A stretch of 64,000 bases of DNA from Actinomadura meyerae (lineage in GTDB: Bacteria > Actinomycetota > Actinomycetes > Streptosporangiales > Streptosporangiaceae), in the NCBI RefSeq assembly GCF_900188445.1, contig NZ_FZOR01000019.1:1-64000 (forward strand), written 5' to 3'. The position numbers and the translations under genes were made by a program. The notes below the pieces were generated by a model. The model worked only from the letters and a program-made list of their open reading frames with translations. It was not told where the DNA came from and did no database searches. Shown here piece after piece: positions 17,015 to 26,155 of the stretch; position 1 is the stretch's first letter, and each line of letters begins with the position of its first letter.

Positions 17015-17542
17015 ATGGTCAGGCCCACGCACGAGGTCGAGTACGAGCAGATGCTGCTCAGCCGCCACGAGGTCATGCGCCACCGGGCCGGGAGACTGGA
17101 GCGCAGCGCCTACGTGCTGCTCAGCCGGATCCGCCTCCAGGGGCCGATGTCCATCGGCGAGCTGAGCGAGGCGTTCGGGCTCGACGCCTCGACCCTCAAC
17201 CGGCAGACCGCCGCGGCGATGCGCGCCGGCCTGCTGGAGCGCATCCCCGACCCCGAGGGCGGCATCGCCCGCAAGTTCCGCATCACCGCCGAGGGCGCCC
17301 GCCTCCTCGACGAGGAGCGCGCGATCATCATCAACGGCCTCGACCGCGTCATGGCCGACTGGTCGGACGAGGACATCGCCACCTTCGCCGCCTACCTGCG
17401 CCGCTTCAACACCGACATCGAACGCCTCAGCGGCCGCACCTGGCCGCGCCCTGCGAACACGAAGAGCGGGGCGAACACGAAGAACGGGGCGGACACGAAG
17501 AACGGCTCGTCCACCGGACACGAGACCAGGCTGCACGCCTGA
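17015..17542 (+). CDS. MarR-family transcriptional regulator
   Basis: A 175-residue winged-helix regulator: helix-turn-helix GPMSIGELSEAFGLDASTLNRQ, wing DPEGGIARKFRITAEG, flanked by dimerisation helices. A GAGGAGGG ribosome binding site precedes the ATG. It probably represses the divergent MFS exporter and itself. The C-terminus carries a three-copy repeat with core NTKxGA (15- to 18-bp periodicity, around 17455-17505), apparently recent and dispensable. Confidence 0.9.
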   Translation: MVRPTHEVEYEQMLLSRHEVMRHRAGRLERSAYVLLSRIRLQGPMSIGELSEAFGLDASTLNRQTAAAMRAGLLERIPDPEGGIARKFRITAEGARLLDEERAIIINGLDRVMADWSDEDIATFAAYLRRFNTDIERLSGRTWPRPANTKSGANTKNGADTKNGSSTGHETRLHA

Positions 17543-17569
17543 CGGGAGCCCCCGCCCCCGCGCCCGCTC

Positions 17570-17941
17570 TCAGTCCTCGCGGACGAATGCCGCGCAGTCC
17601 GGGCATTCGTCGAGGTAACGGTGCCGGCACTCGGCGGTGTGCGCCAGGAAGGTGACGGCCTCCCGGCGCCGCGCGATCTCGGCCTCCAGCGCGGCGATCT
17701 TCGCCCGCACGACCGCCTGCGCCGCCGCCTTCGTCGGCGCCATGGCGGCGATGACCTCGGGCAGCGACAGGCCGACGCGGCGGAGCTTCAGCACGGTGCG
17801 GGCCTGCTCCACGGCCGCGTCGTCGTAGCGCCGGTGGCCGTTGCCGTCGCGGGGCACGGTGAGGGCCCCGACGTCCTCCCAATGCCGCAGGACATGCGCC
17901 GCGACGCCCAGCTCAGCCGCCACCTCACCGATCGTCCTCAC
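17570..17941 (-). CDS. MerR-family transcriptional regulator
   Basis: A 123-residue MerR protein: TIGEVAAELGVAAHVLRHWE, wing DGNGHRRYDDAAVEQ, then a coiled coil and a cysteine-rich end ECRHRYLDECPDCAAF. The Cys/His cluster could bind metal or sense redox; no canonical MerR metal loop is obvious. It is divergent from the NmrA-like reductase gene starting 48 bp away, its likely target. Confidence 0.92.
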   Translation of the reverse strand: MRTIGEVAAELGVAAHVLRHWEDVGALTVPRDGNGHRRYDDAAVEQARTVLKLRRVGLSLPEVIAAMAPTKAAAQAVVRAKIAALEAEIARRREAVTFLAHTAECRHRYLDECPDCAAFVRED

Positions 17942-17988
17942 TGCCCGACCTTGCCTTCATGTCGACCTGAACCCCTACCGTCCCGAGC

Positions 17989-18906
17989 ATGCCCGACGAC
18001 ATCCGTCCCTCGATCCCCCGGCCCCGTCCGACCATCCTGGTCACTGGGGCGACCGGCAACCTCGGCCGCGAGCTCACCGGCCGCCTCCGCGCGCGCGGCG
18101 CACGGGTGCGGAGCCTGTCGCGGCGGCCGGACGGAGCGCGGTCCGCGACCGAGACAGTGGTCGGCGACCTCACCGACCCCGCCACCGCGCGCGCGGCACT
18201 CGACGGCGTCGACGCGGTGTTCCTCATCTGGCCACTGCTCGATGCCACGCCCGCTCACGGAGTGGTCGCGGAACTCGCAGCGGCGGCGCCCCGCGTCGTC
18301 TACGTGTCATCTACGGCCATAACCGACCAGAACGCCCGCCAGAGCGACCCCATCGTCCAGGTGCACGCGGACATGGAGGCCCTGCTGCACGGCGCCGGGC
18401 TGCGGCCGGTGATCCTGCGCAGCGACACGCTGGCCTCCAACGCCCGTGGCTGGGCGGCGCAGGTGCGCGCGGGCGACATCGTTTCAGGGCCGGACGTCGC
18501 ACCCACGGCCGTCGTCGACGAGCGCGATGTCGCCGACGCGGCCGCGGCCGCCCTGCTCAACGACGACGGCTCGTTCAAGCAGGGCCCGTCCGAGCAGGGC
18601 CCGTCCGGGCACAGCCCGTACCTGCTGACGGGGCCGGAGGTGCTCAGCCGCGCCGAGCAGGTCGCCCGCCTCGGCGCGGCGCTCGGGCGCCCGCTGCGCT
18701 TCGAGGCCGTCCCCGCCGACGCGGCGCGGGCGCGGATGCTCGCGGACGGGCGTCCCGCACCGCTGGTCGAGGCGCTGATCGCCGCCTCGGTGCGCAGGCC
18801 GGCGTCCGACCTCACGACCGACCATGTGGAGCGCCTCACCGGCCGCCCGCCGCGGTCGTTCACCGAGTGGGCCGCCGACCACGCCGCCGAGTTCGCCGCC
18901 GCGTGA
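17989..18906 (+). CDS. NAD(P)-binding NmrA/SDRa-type reductase
   Basis: A 305-residue atypical SDR with TILVTGATGNLGRELTGRL, LSRRPDGAR, VVGDLTDPATARAALDGVDAVFLI and RVVYVSSTAI, as in NmrA-like and quinone-oxidoreductase-like proteins; the YxxxK pair is absent, as usual for that group. A low-complexity insert with QGPSEQGPSGHSP (around 18576-18615) is a short tandem repeat between the nucleotide-binding part and the YLLTGPEVLSRAEQ region. Divergent from MerR, which probably controls it. Confidence 0.88.
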   Translation: MPDDIRPSIPRPRPTILVTGATGNLGRELTGRLRARGARVRSLSRRPDGARSATETVVGDLTDPATARAALDGVDAVFLIWPLLDATPAHGVVAELAAAAPRVVYVSSTAITDQNARQSDPIVQVHADMEALLHGAGLRPVILRSDTLASNARGWAAQVRAGDIVSGPDVAPTAVVDERDVADAAAAALLNDDGSFKQGPSEQGPSGHSPYLLTGPEVLSRAEQVARLGAALGRPLRFEAVPADAARARMLADGRPAPLVEALIAASVRRPASDLTTDHVERLTGRPPRSFTEWAADHAAEFAAA

Positions 18907-18922
18907 CGGCCGGGGCCGTCGC

Positions 18923-19672
18923 CTACCGGTTGTCGTCCGCCGAGCGGGGCCCGGCGGACGGGGTGCCGCTGTAGAGGATCTCGCGGGCCTGCTCGGCGGC
19001 GCGGCTCAGGCTCTCGCCGACGAAGTCGAGGAACCGCGCGACGTTCTCCAGCCGGACGGCGGCCGGGGTGCCCGGGCCGAGGATGCCGACGCCCTGCCGG
19101 AGGACCTCGACCTGCTGCTCCAGCGACCGGACGCTGCCGACCATGGACTGGTAGTAGAGGTCCTCGTCCACGACGTAGCGCTCGCGGCGGCGCTCGTCGC
19201 GCTCCCGGCGGACGAGGTCCTGGCTCTCCAGGAACTTGATCGCCTTGGAGATGGACGCCGGGCTGACCTCCAGCCGCCGGACGAGTTCGGCGGCGGTGAG
19301 GCTGCCGGAGTCGCTGGTACAGAGGGCGACCAGCACCCGCGCCATCATCCGGTTGGACAGGCCCGACTGCATGAGGACGGTCGTGAAGACCTCCTCGTAC
19401 TCGCGCAGCGCCTCGGGGTCGCGCCCATCGGCCTGCGGGGACGCCCCCGGCCCGCGGGGGGCCGCCGTCCGGCGCCGGACGGCGCGGCGCTCGGCGGCGC
19501 GCTGGGCCAGGTCGGCGCGGTAGCCGCCGGGGCCGCCGTTGCGCATCACCTCGCGCGTGACCGTGGACGTGGGGCGGTCGAGCCGTCTGGCGATCTCCGC
19601 GTAGGCGAGGCCGTCGGCCAGGCCCAGCGCGATCTGCCGGCGTTCCTGCTGGGTGAGCCGGCCTCCCGGCAT
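18923..19672 (-). CDS. GbsR/MarR-like regulator with N-terminal transposase-type HTH
   Basis: A 249-residue DNA-binding protein with two HTH regions. The N-terminus (LTQQERRQIALGLADGLAYAEIARRLDRPTSTVTRE, read in parts) looks like the helix-turn-helix of IS30-type transposases; the centre (LTAAELVRRLEVSPASISKA, LVRRERDERRRERYVV) is a GbsR/MarR winged helix. The ATG at 19672 was chosen because GGAGGAGG lies immediately upstream; an earlier ATG at 19687 is possible. It is divergent from the DUF4097-ABC operon, with a cluster of TTGCAA-type boxes between, which it most likely binds. Confidence 0.88.
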   Translation of the reverse strand: MPGGRLTQQERRQIALGLADGLAYAEIARRLDRPTSTVTREVMRNGGPGGYRADLAQRAAERRAVRRRTAAPRGPGASPQADGRDPEALREYEEVFTTVLMQSGLSNRMMARVLVALCTSDSGSLTAAELVRRLEVSPASISKAIKFLESQDLVRRERDERRRERYVVDEDLYYQSMVGSVRSLEQQVEVLRQGVGILGPGTPAAVRLENVARFLDFVGESLSRAAEQAREILYSGTPSAGPRSADDNR

Positions 19673-19729
19673 CGCCACCTCCTCCATCGTCCCCGCGTTC
19701 GCCGCCCACCATAGCGTTCACCTCAAGTC

Positions 19730-19856
19730 ATTGCAACGCAATGGACGCCTCGCCATTGCATTCAAGCTCACACCGTTGCAACGATTTAGCACGGTTAACC
19801 TGCAATAACACGAGCTCAATGCAACAAGTTCGTTGCCAGAATGCGAAATGCAACGT
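19730..19856. promoter_or_regulatory. Cluster of TTGCAACG-type boxes (candidate operators)
   Basis: Six related boxes occur in about 127 bp: CATTGC-AAC-GCAATG (19730-19744, dyad), CATTGCA (19755-19761), the perfect palindrome CGTTGCAACG (19775-19784), CAATGCAAC (19818-19826), CGTTGCC (19832-19838) and AATGCAACG (19848-19856). They fill the divergent spacer between the GbsR-like regulator and the DUF4097-ABC operon. The surrounding DNA is AT-richer than the genes, as expected for promoters. Confidence 0.72.
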
Positions 19857-19897
19857 AGCGTTTCCGACATCAGAAATGACGAGCCAAGGAGCACGCC

Positions 19898-20566
19898 ATG
19901 CAGCACTTCGACACCCCGGCCCCGATCACCGCCGTCCTCGACATCCCCGCCGGCCGCGTCCAGCTCATCGGCGCCGACCCGGCCCGGACGGCGGTCGAGG
20001 TCCGCCCCGCGAACCCCGCGAAGTCCCGCGACGTGCAGGCCGCCGAGCAGACCTCCGTCGAGTACGCCGACGGCGTCCTGCGGATCTCGGGGGCCGCGGC
20101 GCGCCACCAGCTCTTCGGCCCGTCCGGGTCCGTGGAGGTGACGGTGCGGCTGCCCGCCGGATCCCGGGTCGAGGCGACGGCCGCGAGTGCCGACTTCCGC
20201 GGCGTCGGACGGCTCGGCGAGGTCGTCTACGCGGGCTCCCACGGCTCCATCAAGATCGACGAGGCGGCGGGCGCCCGGCTCGCCACCGCCGCCGGGGACG
20301 TCTCGGTCGGCCGCCTCACCGGCCCCGCGGAGATCAGCACCCAGAAGGGCGACATCAGCGTGGCCGAGGCGGTGCGCGGCACGGTCGTGCTGCGCACGCA
20401 GGCCGGCGAGGTGTCGGTCGGCGCCGCCGCCGGGGTCTCCGCCTCGCTGGACGCCGGCACGTCCCACGGCCGGATCCGCAACTCGCTCAGGAACACCGGC
20501 GGCGTCGCCGACCTGGCCGTCCACGCCACGACCGGCTACGGCGACATCGTCGCGCGCAGCCTCTAA
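19898..20566 (+). CDS. DUF4097-family beta-strand repeat protein
   Basis: A 222-residue protein made of repeated short strands with small/Gly/Asp turns (for example SVEVTVRLPAGSRVEATAASAD, AGDVSVGRLTGPAEISTQKGD), the DUF4097 beta-helix pattern. No signal peptide or membrane segment is present. Genes of this type often precede drug-resistance-type ABC exporters, as here, 13 bp upstream of the ATPase gene. The molecular role is unknown. Confidence 0.88.
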   Translation: MQHFDTPAPITAVLDIPAGRVQLIGADPARTAVEVRPANPAKSRDVQAAEQTSVEYADGVLRISGAAARHQLFGPSGSVEVTVRLPAGSRVEATAASADFRGVGRLGEVVYAGSHGSIKIDEAAGARLATAAGDVSVGRLTGPAEISTQKGDISVAEAVRGTVVLRTQAGEVSVGAAAGVSASLDAGTSHGRIRNSLRNTGGVADLAVHATTGYGDIVARSL

Positions 20567-20579
20567 GGAGCAGGCACCC

Positions 20580-21596
20580 ATGACCCCCCTGGCCATCGCC
20601 GCGAACGGGCTCCGCAAGTCCTACGGCGACACGACCGTGCTCGACGGCGTCGACCTCGCCGTCCCCGAAGGGACGATCTTCGCCCTGCTCGGCCCGAACG
20701 GCGCCGGCAAGACGACCACCGTCCAGATCCTGTCCACCCTGATCCGGGCCGACGGCGGCACCGTCCGGGTCGCCGGCCACGACCTGGCCCGCGAGCCGGA
20801 CGAGGTGCGCGGCGCGATCGGCGTCACCGGCCAGTACTCGGCCGTCGACAAGCTGCTCACCGGTGAGGAGAACCTGCTGCTCATGGCCGACCTCCGGCAC
20901 CTGTCCCGCCGGGACGGCCGGCGCCGGGCCGCCGAGCTGCTGGAGCGGTTCGACCTGGCCGAGGCGGCGCGCAGGCCCGCCGGGACCTACTCCGGCGGCA
21001 TGCAGCGCCGGCTCGACCTCGCGATGACGCTGGTCGGCGACCCGCGGCTGATCTTCCTGGACGAGCCCACCACCGGTCTCGACCCGCGCAGCCGCCGCGC
21101 CATGTGGCAGATCGTCCGGGAGCTCGTCGCGGGCGGCGTCACGATCTTCCTGACCACCCAGTACCTGGAGGAGGCCGACGAGCTCGCCGGCCGGATCGCC
21201 CTGCTCGACGGCGGGCGGCTGATCGCCGAGGGGACCGCCGAGGAGCTCAAGCGCCTCATCCCCGGCGGCCACATCGAGCTCACCTTCGCCGACGCGGCCA
21301 TGCTCGGCGCGGCCCGCGACGCCGTCCCCACCGGCGTCGCCGACGCCGACGCGCTCACCCTGCGGGTACCGAGCGACGGCGGCGTGGACGCGGTCCGCGA
21401 ACTGCTCGTCCTGCTGGACGCGCGCTCGATCGACGTCGCCGAGATGAGCGTCCGCACCCCCGACCTCGACGACGTCTTCCTCACCCTCACCGGCACCGGC
21501 ACCAGCACCAGCACCGGCACCGGCACCGGCACCGGCACCGGCACCGGCACCGGCACCGACAACGTCACCGGCACCGAGAAGGAGCCCGTCCGATGA
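20580..21596 (+). CDS. ABC transporter ATP-binding protein (DrrA-like)
   Basis: A 338-residue ABC ATPase: Walker A GPNGAGKTTT, Q-loop GVTGQYSAVD, signature YSGGMQRRLDLA, Walker B LIFLDEPTTGLDPRSR and switch His replaced by Gln in FLTTQYLEEADEL, as is common in the DrrA group. The length and C-terminal DVAEMSVRTPDLDDVFLTLTG match daunorubicin-resistance-type ATPases. A hexanucleotide ACCGGC-type repeat (21487-21560) adds a threonine-glycine tail just before the stop. ATGA overlap with the permease gene. Confidence 0.94.
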   Translation: MTPLAIAANGLRKSYGDTTVLDGVDLAVPEGTIFALLGPNGAGKTTTVQILSTLIRADGGTVRVAGHDLAREPDEVRGAIGVTGQYSAVDKLLTGEENLLLMADLRHLSRRDGRRRAAELLERFDLAEAARRPAGTYSGGMQRRLDLAMTLVGDPRLIFLDEPTTGLDPRSRRAMWQIVRELVAGGVTIFLTTQYLEEADELAGRIALLDGGRLIAEGTAEELKRLIPGGHIELTFADAAMLGAARDAVPTGVADADALTLRVPSDGGVDAVRELLVLLDARSIDVAEMSVRTPDLDDVFLTLTGTGTSTSTGTGTGTGTGTGTGTDNVTGTEKEPVR

Positions 21597-22378
21597 GCGC
21601 CCTCACCCTCGCCATGCGCGACTCCTCCACCATGGTCCGGCGGCAGCTGAAGCGGCTGGTGCGCTACCCGGCCATGACCGTGCAGCTGATCATCACGCCC
21701 GTCATCCTGCTGCTGCTGTTCGTCTACGTCCTCGGGGGCGCGCTCGGCAGCGGCCTCGGGGGCGGCCTCGGCGGCGGCCGGGACGCCTACGTCGACTACG
21801 TCCTGCCGGGCATCCTGCTGATGGCGGCGGCCACCGCCGCGACGGGGACCGCCGTCATGGCCGCCACCGACATGACCGAGGGCATCATCGCCCGGTTCCG
21901 GACCATGCGGATCTCGCGGGCGTCGGTGCTCACCGGCCATGTCGTCGGCAGCGTCGTCCAGCAGCTCCTCGGCATGGCGGTCCTCATCGGCATCGCGTTC
22001 GCGATCGGCTTCCGCCCGAACGCGACGGCCGTCGAGTGGCTCGCCGCGGCCGGGCTGCTCCTGCTGTTCATCGTGGCGATCACCTGGCTGGCGGTTGCGC
22101 TCGGCCTGAAGGCCGCGACCCCGGAGGCCGCCAGCAACGCCCCGATGCCGCTGGTCATCCTGCCCTTCCTCGGCAGCGGCTTCGTCCCCACCGACTCGAT
22201 GCCCACCGCCCTGCGCTGGTTCGCCGACTACCAGCCGTTCACACCGATCATGGAGACCGTCCGCGGGCTGCTCCTCGGCACCGCGATCGGCGACAACGCC
22301 GCGATCGCCACCGCCTGGTGCGCCGGCATCGGCGTCCTCTCCTACCTCTGGGCCAAGCGGACCTTCAACAAGGTCTGA
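21593..22378 (+). CDS. ABC-2 type permease (DrrB-like)
   Basis: A 261-residue membrane permease with about six helices: VQLIITPVILLLLFVYVLGG, YVLPGILLMAAATAATGTAV, the cytoplasmic TDMTEGIIARFRTMRISRASVL typical of DrrB proteins, then LLGMAVLIGIAFAIGF and others, ending WAKRTFNKV. It works with the upstream ATPase to export a hydrophobic compound. Regulation is presumably by the divergent GbsR-like protein. Confidence 0.93.
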   Translation: MSALTLAMRDSSTMVRRQLKRLVRYPAMTVQLIITPVILLLLFVYVLGGALGSGLGGGLGGGRDAYVDYVLPGILLMAAATAATGTAVMAATDMTEGIIARFRTMRISRASVLTGHVVGSVVQQLLGMAVLIGIAFAIGFRPNATAVEWLAAAGLLLLFIVAITWLAVALGLKAATPEAASNAPMPLVILPFLGSGFVPTDSMPTALRWFADYQPFTPIMETVRGLLLGTAIGDNAAIATAWCAGIGVLSYLWAKRTFNKV

Positions 22379-22400
22379 CCCCGCATGCCCGCCCCCGGAC

Positions 22401-22432
22401 AGGGCCGCCCGACTCCCAGGTCGGACGGCCCT
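22401..22432. terminator. Bidirectional terminator hairpin
   Basis: AGGGCCG-C-CCGAC, loop TCCCAG, GTCGG-A-CGGCCCT: a 12-bp stem with one C/A mismatch, placed between the convergent permease and SDR genes. Confidence 0.7.
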
Positions 22433-22471
22433 GACCCCGCTGAACCGGCCCGGGATCCGCTCCGTGCGGCG

Positions 22472-23248
22472 TCACCACACCTGGTCGGCGGCGCGCACCA
22501 GCATCTGGTTGACGGCGACCCGCCGGTCCCGGGTGACGATGTAGCCGATGGCGTCCGCGACGTCGTCCGCCAGCCCGGCCTCGGCGAAGCCGGGCTCGAC
22601 CACGCCGACCCGGACCTGCTCGCGGATCAGCTCCTGGCGCAGCGATTCGGTGAAGGCGCTCAGGCCGGACGCGCCCAGCGCGTAGACGCTGCTCCCCGGC
22701 CGGGGGGCGCGCCCGGCCGCGGATCCGACGTTCACCAGGTCCGCGACCTGCCGCGGCGACGTCGACGCCGCGTAGATCAGGTGCGGGACGGCGGCGTGCG
22801 TGACGTGCAGCAGCGCCTCGACGTTGAGCGCGACCATCCGGTCCCAGTCCTCGACGGTGGTGTGCAGCGCCGAGTTGAGCAGCCTGACCCCGGGGCCGTT
22901 GACCAGGACGTCCAGCCGCCCGAACCGGTCGAGTACCTGCTGCACCGCGTCTTCAGCCCCGGCGGGGCCGGTGGCGTCGGCCTCCACCGCGACGGCGTGC
23001 CCGCCGAACCCCGCGATGTCGTCCGCGACCCGCGCCAAGCCGTGCCCTGGAGAGGGGACGCCCGGAGAGCCGCCGGGAGAGCGGTCGCCGGGGGAGCCGA
23101 GCAGGGCGACGACCGCGCCCTCGCGGGCGAGGCGGCGCGCGGTCGCGGCGCCGATCCCGCCGCCCGCTCCGGTGACGAGCGCGACGGCTCCGTCCAACGG
23201 CTGATCCGGCAAGGCGGCCTCATTCTCTCCGTGGCCACGGGGGAACAT
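22472..23248 (-). CDS. SDR-family protein with altered active site
   Basis: A 258-residue short-chain dehydrogenase-like protein. The cofactor motif VTGAGGGIGAATARRLAREGA is intact, but NNAG is NGPG and the catalytic YxxxK reads YALGA, so the lysine is missing (region SSVYALGASGLSAF). A proline/glycine-rich insert (GSPGDRSPGGSPGVPSPG) interrupts the region after the second strand. It may be an inactive paralog or use another mechanism. The start at 23248 is the last good ATG before the Rossmann fold; the upstream in-frame sequence is not conserved-looking. Confidence 0.82.
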   Translation of the reverse strand: MFPRGHGENEAALPDQPLDGAVALVTGAGGGIGAATARRLAREGAVVALLGSPGDRSPGGSPGVPSPGHGLARVADDIAGFGGHAVAVEADATGPAGAEDAVQQVLDRFGRLDVLVNGPGVRLLNSALHTTVEDWDRMVALNVEALLHVTHAAVPHLIYAASTSPRQVADLVNVGSAAGRAPRPGSSVYALGASGLSAFTESLRQELIREQVRVGVVEPGFAEAGLADDVADAIGYIVTRDRRVAVNQMLVRAADQVW

Positions 23249-23404
23249 GGTGACCGATGGATGGGGGGACGCCCGGAAGCCGGTCGCTGGACCCGCGCCT
23301 CCGGACGCTCGGCGGAAGGCCGACACTCCAAACCTCGTCCAGGCGGGCACCGGTCGCACCAGTGTGTGTCCCTGGTCGACTCCCGCCGAGGTCGCCGGAC
23401 GGGC

Positions 23405-26155
23405 CTACGCCGGGGGTGCGGAGACGGACTCGTCGCGCGGGAGGACGTCGGGAAGCTGCTTGCGCGAGCTGATCCCGAGCTTGGTGAAGACCTGGCGGAG
23501 GTGCCACTCGACGGTGCGGGGGCTCACGAAGAGGCGGGCCGCGACCTCCGGGTTGGACAGGCCGTCCCGGACGAGCAGGGCGATCTGCTGCTCCTGCGGC
23601 GTCAGCCGCGCGTCCGCCGCGGCCTTGTCCCGGCGTTTGCGGACGGTCTCACCGGTGGCGAGCAGCTCTCGCCGCGCGCGCTCCGCGAACGCTTCCATCC
23701 CGATCGACGTGAACATCTCGTAGGCGGTGCGCAGGTGGGTCCGCGCCTCGACCCGGCGGCGGTCGCGGCGCAGCCACTCGCCGTACAGCAGGTGGGCGCG
23801 CGCCAGCTCGGGACGCAGGACCGTCCGTTCCAACCGCTCGATCGCCTCACGGTAGAGGTCCGCGGCCGCGTCGTCGTCGCTCAGCAGCGCCCGGCAGCGG
23901 GTCAGGATGCCCTGGGCCCAGTCGGTGTCGCAGGGTTCGGCCGTGTCCGCCAGGTCGTCCAGCGCCCCGTGCGCGGCCATGGCGTTCCCCGCGCGCGTCG
24001 CCGCCTCCACGAGCTCTGGAAGCGCCCATTGCGAGACCAGCGCGTTCCCGCTCTCGATGGTGGCCTGCGCCGCGGACAGCGCGCGCTCGTAGTCGGCCAG
24101 GCCGTTGCAGAGGATCGCCCGCGCCCACTGCGCGGTCGCGACGCCCGCCATCTGGCCGCCCGCGCCGGCCTCCTCGATCGCGGCGGCGAGCAGCGGCGAC
24201 GCGTCCGCCTCCCGGCCCCGCAGCGCGGCCAGCAGGAGCTTGGTGTGCTGCGTCATCGGCACGCCGGTCGCCGCGGCGACCGCCTCGGACTCGGCGGCGA
24301 TCTCCGCACCGGCGTCGAGATCGCCGCCGAGCAGAACCGGGATGCCCAGCGCGTGCAGGTAGACGGGCAGGTCGGCCAGCGCGCCGGCCGCGCGGACCTC
24401 CGCCAGCACCCGGGCCGGCGTCTGCGTCATGATCCGGTCCTCCCAGGCCAGCGCGACCAGGCCGTTCGCGGCCCAGCTCCACTTCAGGAGGTCCTCCGCG
24501 GGCGCCTCGACGAGCGCCCGCACCGCCTCGCGCATCACCGGGAGCGCGGTGCCTCGCCCGGCGGTGACGAGCAGCGCGCAGCTCTCCAGCACCAGGTCGC
24601 GGACGATCGGCGGCCCGTCCGGCGCGGGCAGCCGCCTGATCGCCTCGGAGATCGCGGTGAGGCTCTCCCGGTTCACGGCCCCGTAGGAGGCGCTGCCCCA
24701 GGCGATGAGGTAGGTCTCCCGCGCCGCGTCCATGTCGAACGGCTCCAGCCGCCGCGCGGCCTCCAGCAGCATCGGCGGCGCCTCGTCGCCGAAGCCCGCC
24801 GCGAACGTGATGTGGCTGTGCACGAGGTGGGCGCGGACCCGCTGCACCTCGCTCCGCGCGTTCCGGTCGGCGATGGCGGCCAGCTGCCGCGCGGCCTCCA
24901 GGTCGCCCGCCCGCAGCGCGGCGTCGGCGGCGGCCAGCGCGCGGTCGGCGCGCCGCGAGGGGTCGACGCTGAGCACCGCCGACCGTTGCAGGAACGCCGC
25001 CGCGGCGGCGAGCCCGCCGCGCGCCTGCGCCCGCCCCGCGGACCGTTCCAGCTCGGCGGCCACCTCCTCGTCCGGCCCGGTCGTCGCGGACGCCCGATGC
25101 CAGGCGCGGCGATCGGGGTCGGCCTCCGCGTCCGTCGCCTCGGCCAGGGCCAGATGCACCGCCCGGCGGTCCTGGTGCCGCGCCGACCCGTACACGGCCG
25201 ACCGCACCAGCGGATGGCGGAAGAGCACCCGGGTGCCGAGCTGGAGCAGGCCGTCCATCCCGGCCGCCAGGGCCGCCGCCGGCGTGATGCCGAGCCGTTC
25301 GGCGGCCGCCCAGATCAGCGCGGGATGGCCGGTGGGCTCGGCGGCGGCGACCAGCAGCAGCATCCGGGTCCGCTCGCCCAGCGCCTCGATGCGGGCGCTG
25401 AAGCTCTGCTCGATCCGGCTCCGGAGCGCGACGGCGTGCGGCAGCCCGAACCCGCCCGCGAGCTGCGTCGCCGAGAGCCCGCGCGGCAGTTCGAGCAGGG
25501 CCAGGGGGTTGCCCCTGGTCTCGGCCACGAGCCGGTCGCGGATGTGCCCGTCGAGCCGGCCCCGCGTCACCGAGTCCAGCAGGGCCCGCGCCTCCGCCTC
25601 GTCCAGCCCCGTGATCTCCAGCTCCGGCAACCCGATGAGGTCCCGCGGACGCTCCCGGGACCCGAACAGCAGCGCGACCGACTCGGCCAGCAGCCGGCGC
25701 GCGACGAAACCGAGGATCTGCGCGGACGCGCGGTCCAGCCACTGCGCGTCGTCCACCACGCACAGCAAGGGTCCCTTCTCGGACGCGTCCGAGAGGAGCC
25801 CCAGCACCGCCAGCCCGACCAGGAAGCGCTCCGGCGGAGGCCCGGCGCGCAGCGCGAACACCGTCTCCAGCGCCTCGCGCTGCGGCTCCGGGAGGCCGCC
25901 CAGGCCGTCCATCAGCGGCGCGCACAACTGGTGCAGGGCGGCGAAGGCCAGCTCCATCTCCGACTCGACGCCCACCACCCGCAGGACCCGGACGTCCGCC
26001 GCCGCGCGCTCCGCGTAGTCCAGGAGCGCCGACTTGCCGACCCCCGGTTCCCCCAGCAGCACGAGCACGCGGCTCTCCCCGGCGCGCACCGCCTCGATGG
26101 CCCGATCCAGCAGGGCGCGCTCCGAGGCCCGCCCGAGCAGTTGGTCCACGGCCAC
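23405..26155 (-). CDS. LuxR-family regulator with AAA ATPase domain (LAL type)
   Basis: A large ATP-binding LuxR regulator of about 916 residues. N-terminal Walker A LGEPGVGKSALLDY, Walker B LLCVVDDAQWLDRAS, a long helical TPR-like middle and a C-terminal LuxR HTH (LTPQEQQIALLVRDGLSNPEVAARLF, VSPRTVEWHLRQVFTKLGI). Such proteins activate secondary-metabolite or sugar-use genes in response to ligand and ATP. Candidate starts are GTG at 26155 (AAGG upstream), GTG at 26149 and GTG at 26185; the ATPase domain begins soon after all three. No obvious target is adjacent except the divergent split-barrel gene. Confidence 0.92.
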   Translation of the reverse strand: MAVDQLLGRASERALLDRAIEAVRAGESRVLVLLGEPGVGKSALLDYAERAAADVRVLRVVGVESEMELAFAALHQLCAPLMDGLGGLPEPQREALETVFALRAGPPPERFLVGLAVLGLLSDASEKGPLLCVVDDAQWLDRASAQILGFVARRLLAESVALLFGSRERPRDLIGLPELEITGLDEAEARALLDSVTRGRLDGHIRDRLVAETRGNPLALLELPRGLSATQLAGGFGLPHAVALRSRIEQSFSARIEALGERTRMLLLVAAAEPTGHPALIWAAAERLGITPAAALAAGMDGLLQLGTRVLFRHPLVRSAVYGSARHQDRRAVHLALAEATDAEADPDRRAWHRASATTGPDEEVAAELERSAGRAQARGGLAAAAAFLQRSAVLSVDPSRRADRALAAADAALRAGDLEAARQLAAIADRNARSEVQRVRAHLVHSHITFAAGFGDEAPPMLLEAARRLEPFDMDAARETYLIAWGSASYGAVNRESLTAISEAIRRLPAPDGPPIVRDLVLESCALLVTAGRGTALPVMREAVRALVEAPAEDLLKWSWAANGLVALAWEDRIMTQTPARVLAEVRAAGALADLPVYLHALGIPVLLGGDLDAGAEIAAESEAVAAATGVPMTQHTKLLLAALRGREADASPLLAAAIEEAGAGGQMAGVATAQWARAILCNGLADYERALSAAQATIESGNALVSQWALPELVEAATRAGNAMAAHGALDDLADTAEPCDTDWAQGILTRCRALLSDDDAAADLYREAIERLERTVLRPELARAHLLYGEWLRRDRRRVEARTHLRTAYEMFTSIGMEAFAERARRELLATGETVRKRRDKAAADARLTPQEQQIALLVRDGLSNPEVAARLFVSPRTVEWHLRQVFTKLGISSRKQLPDVLPRDESVSAPPA

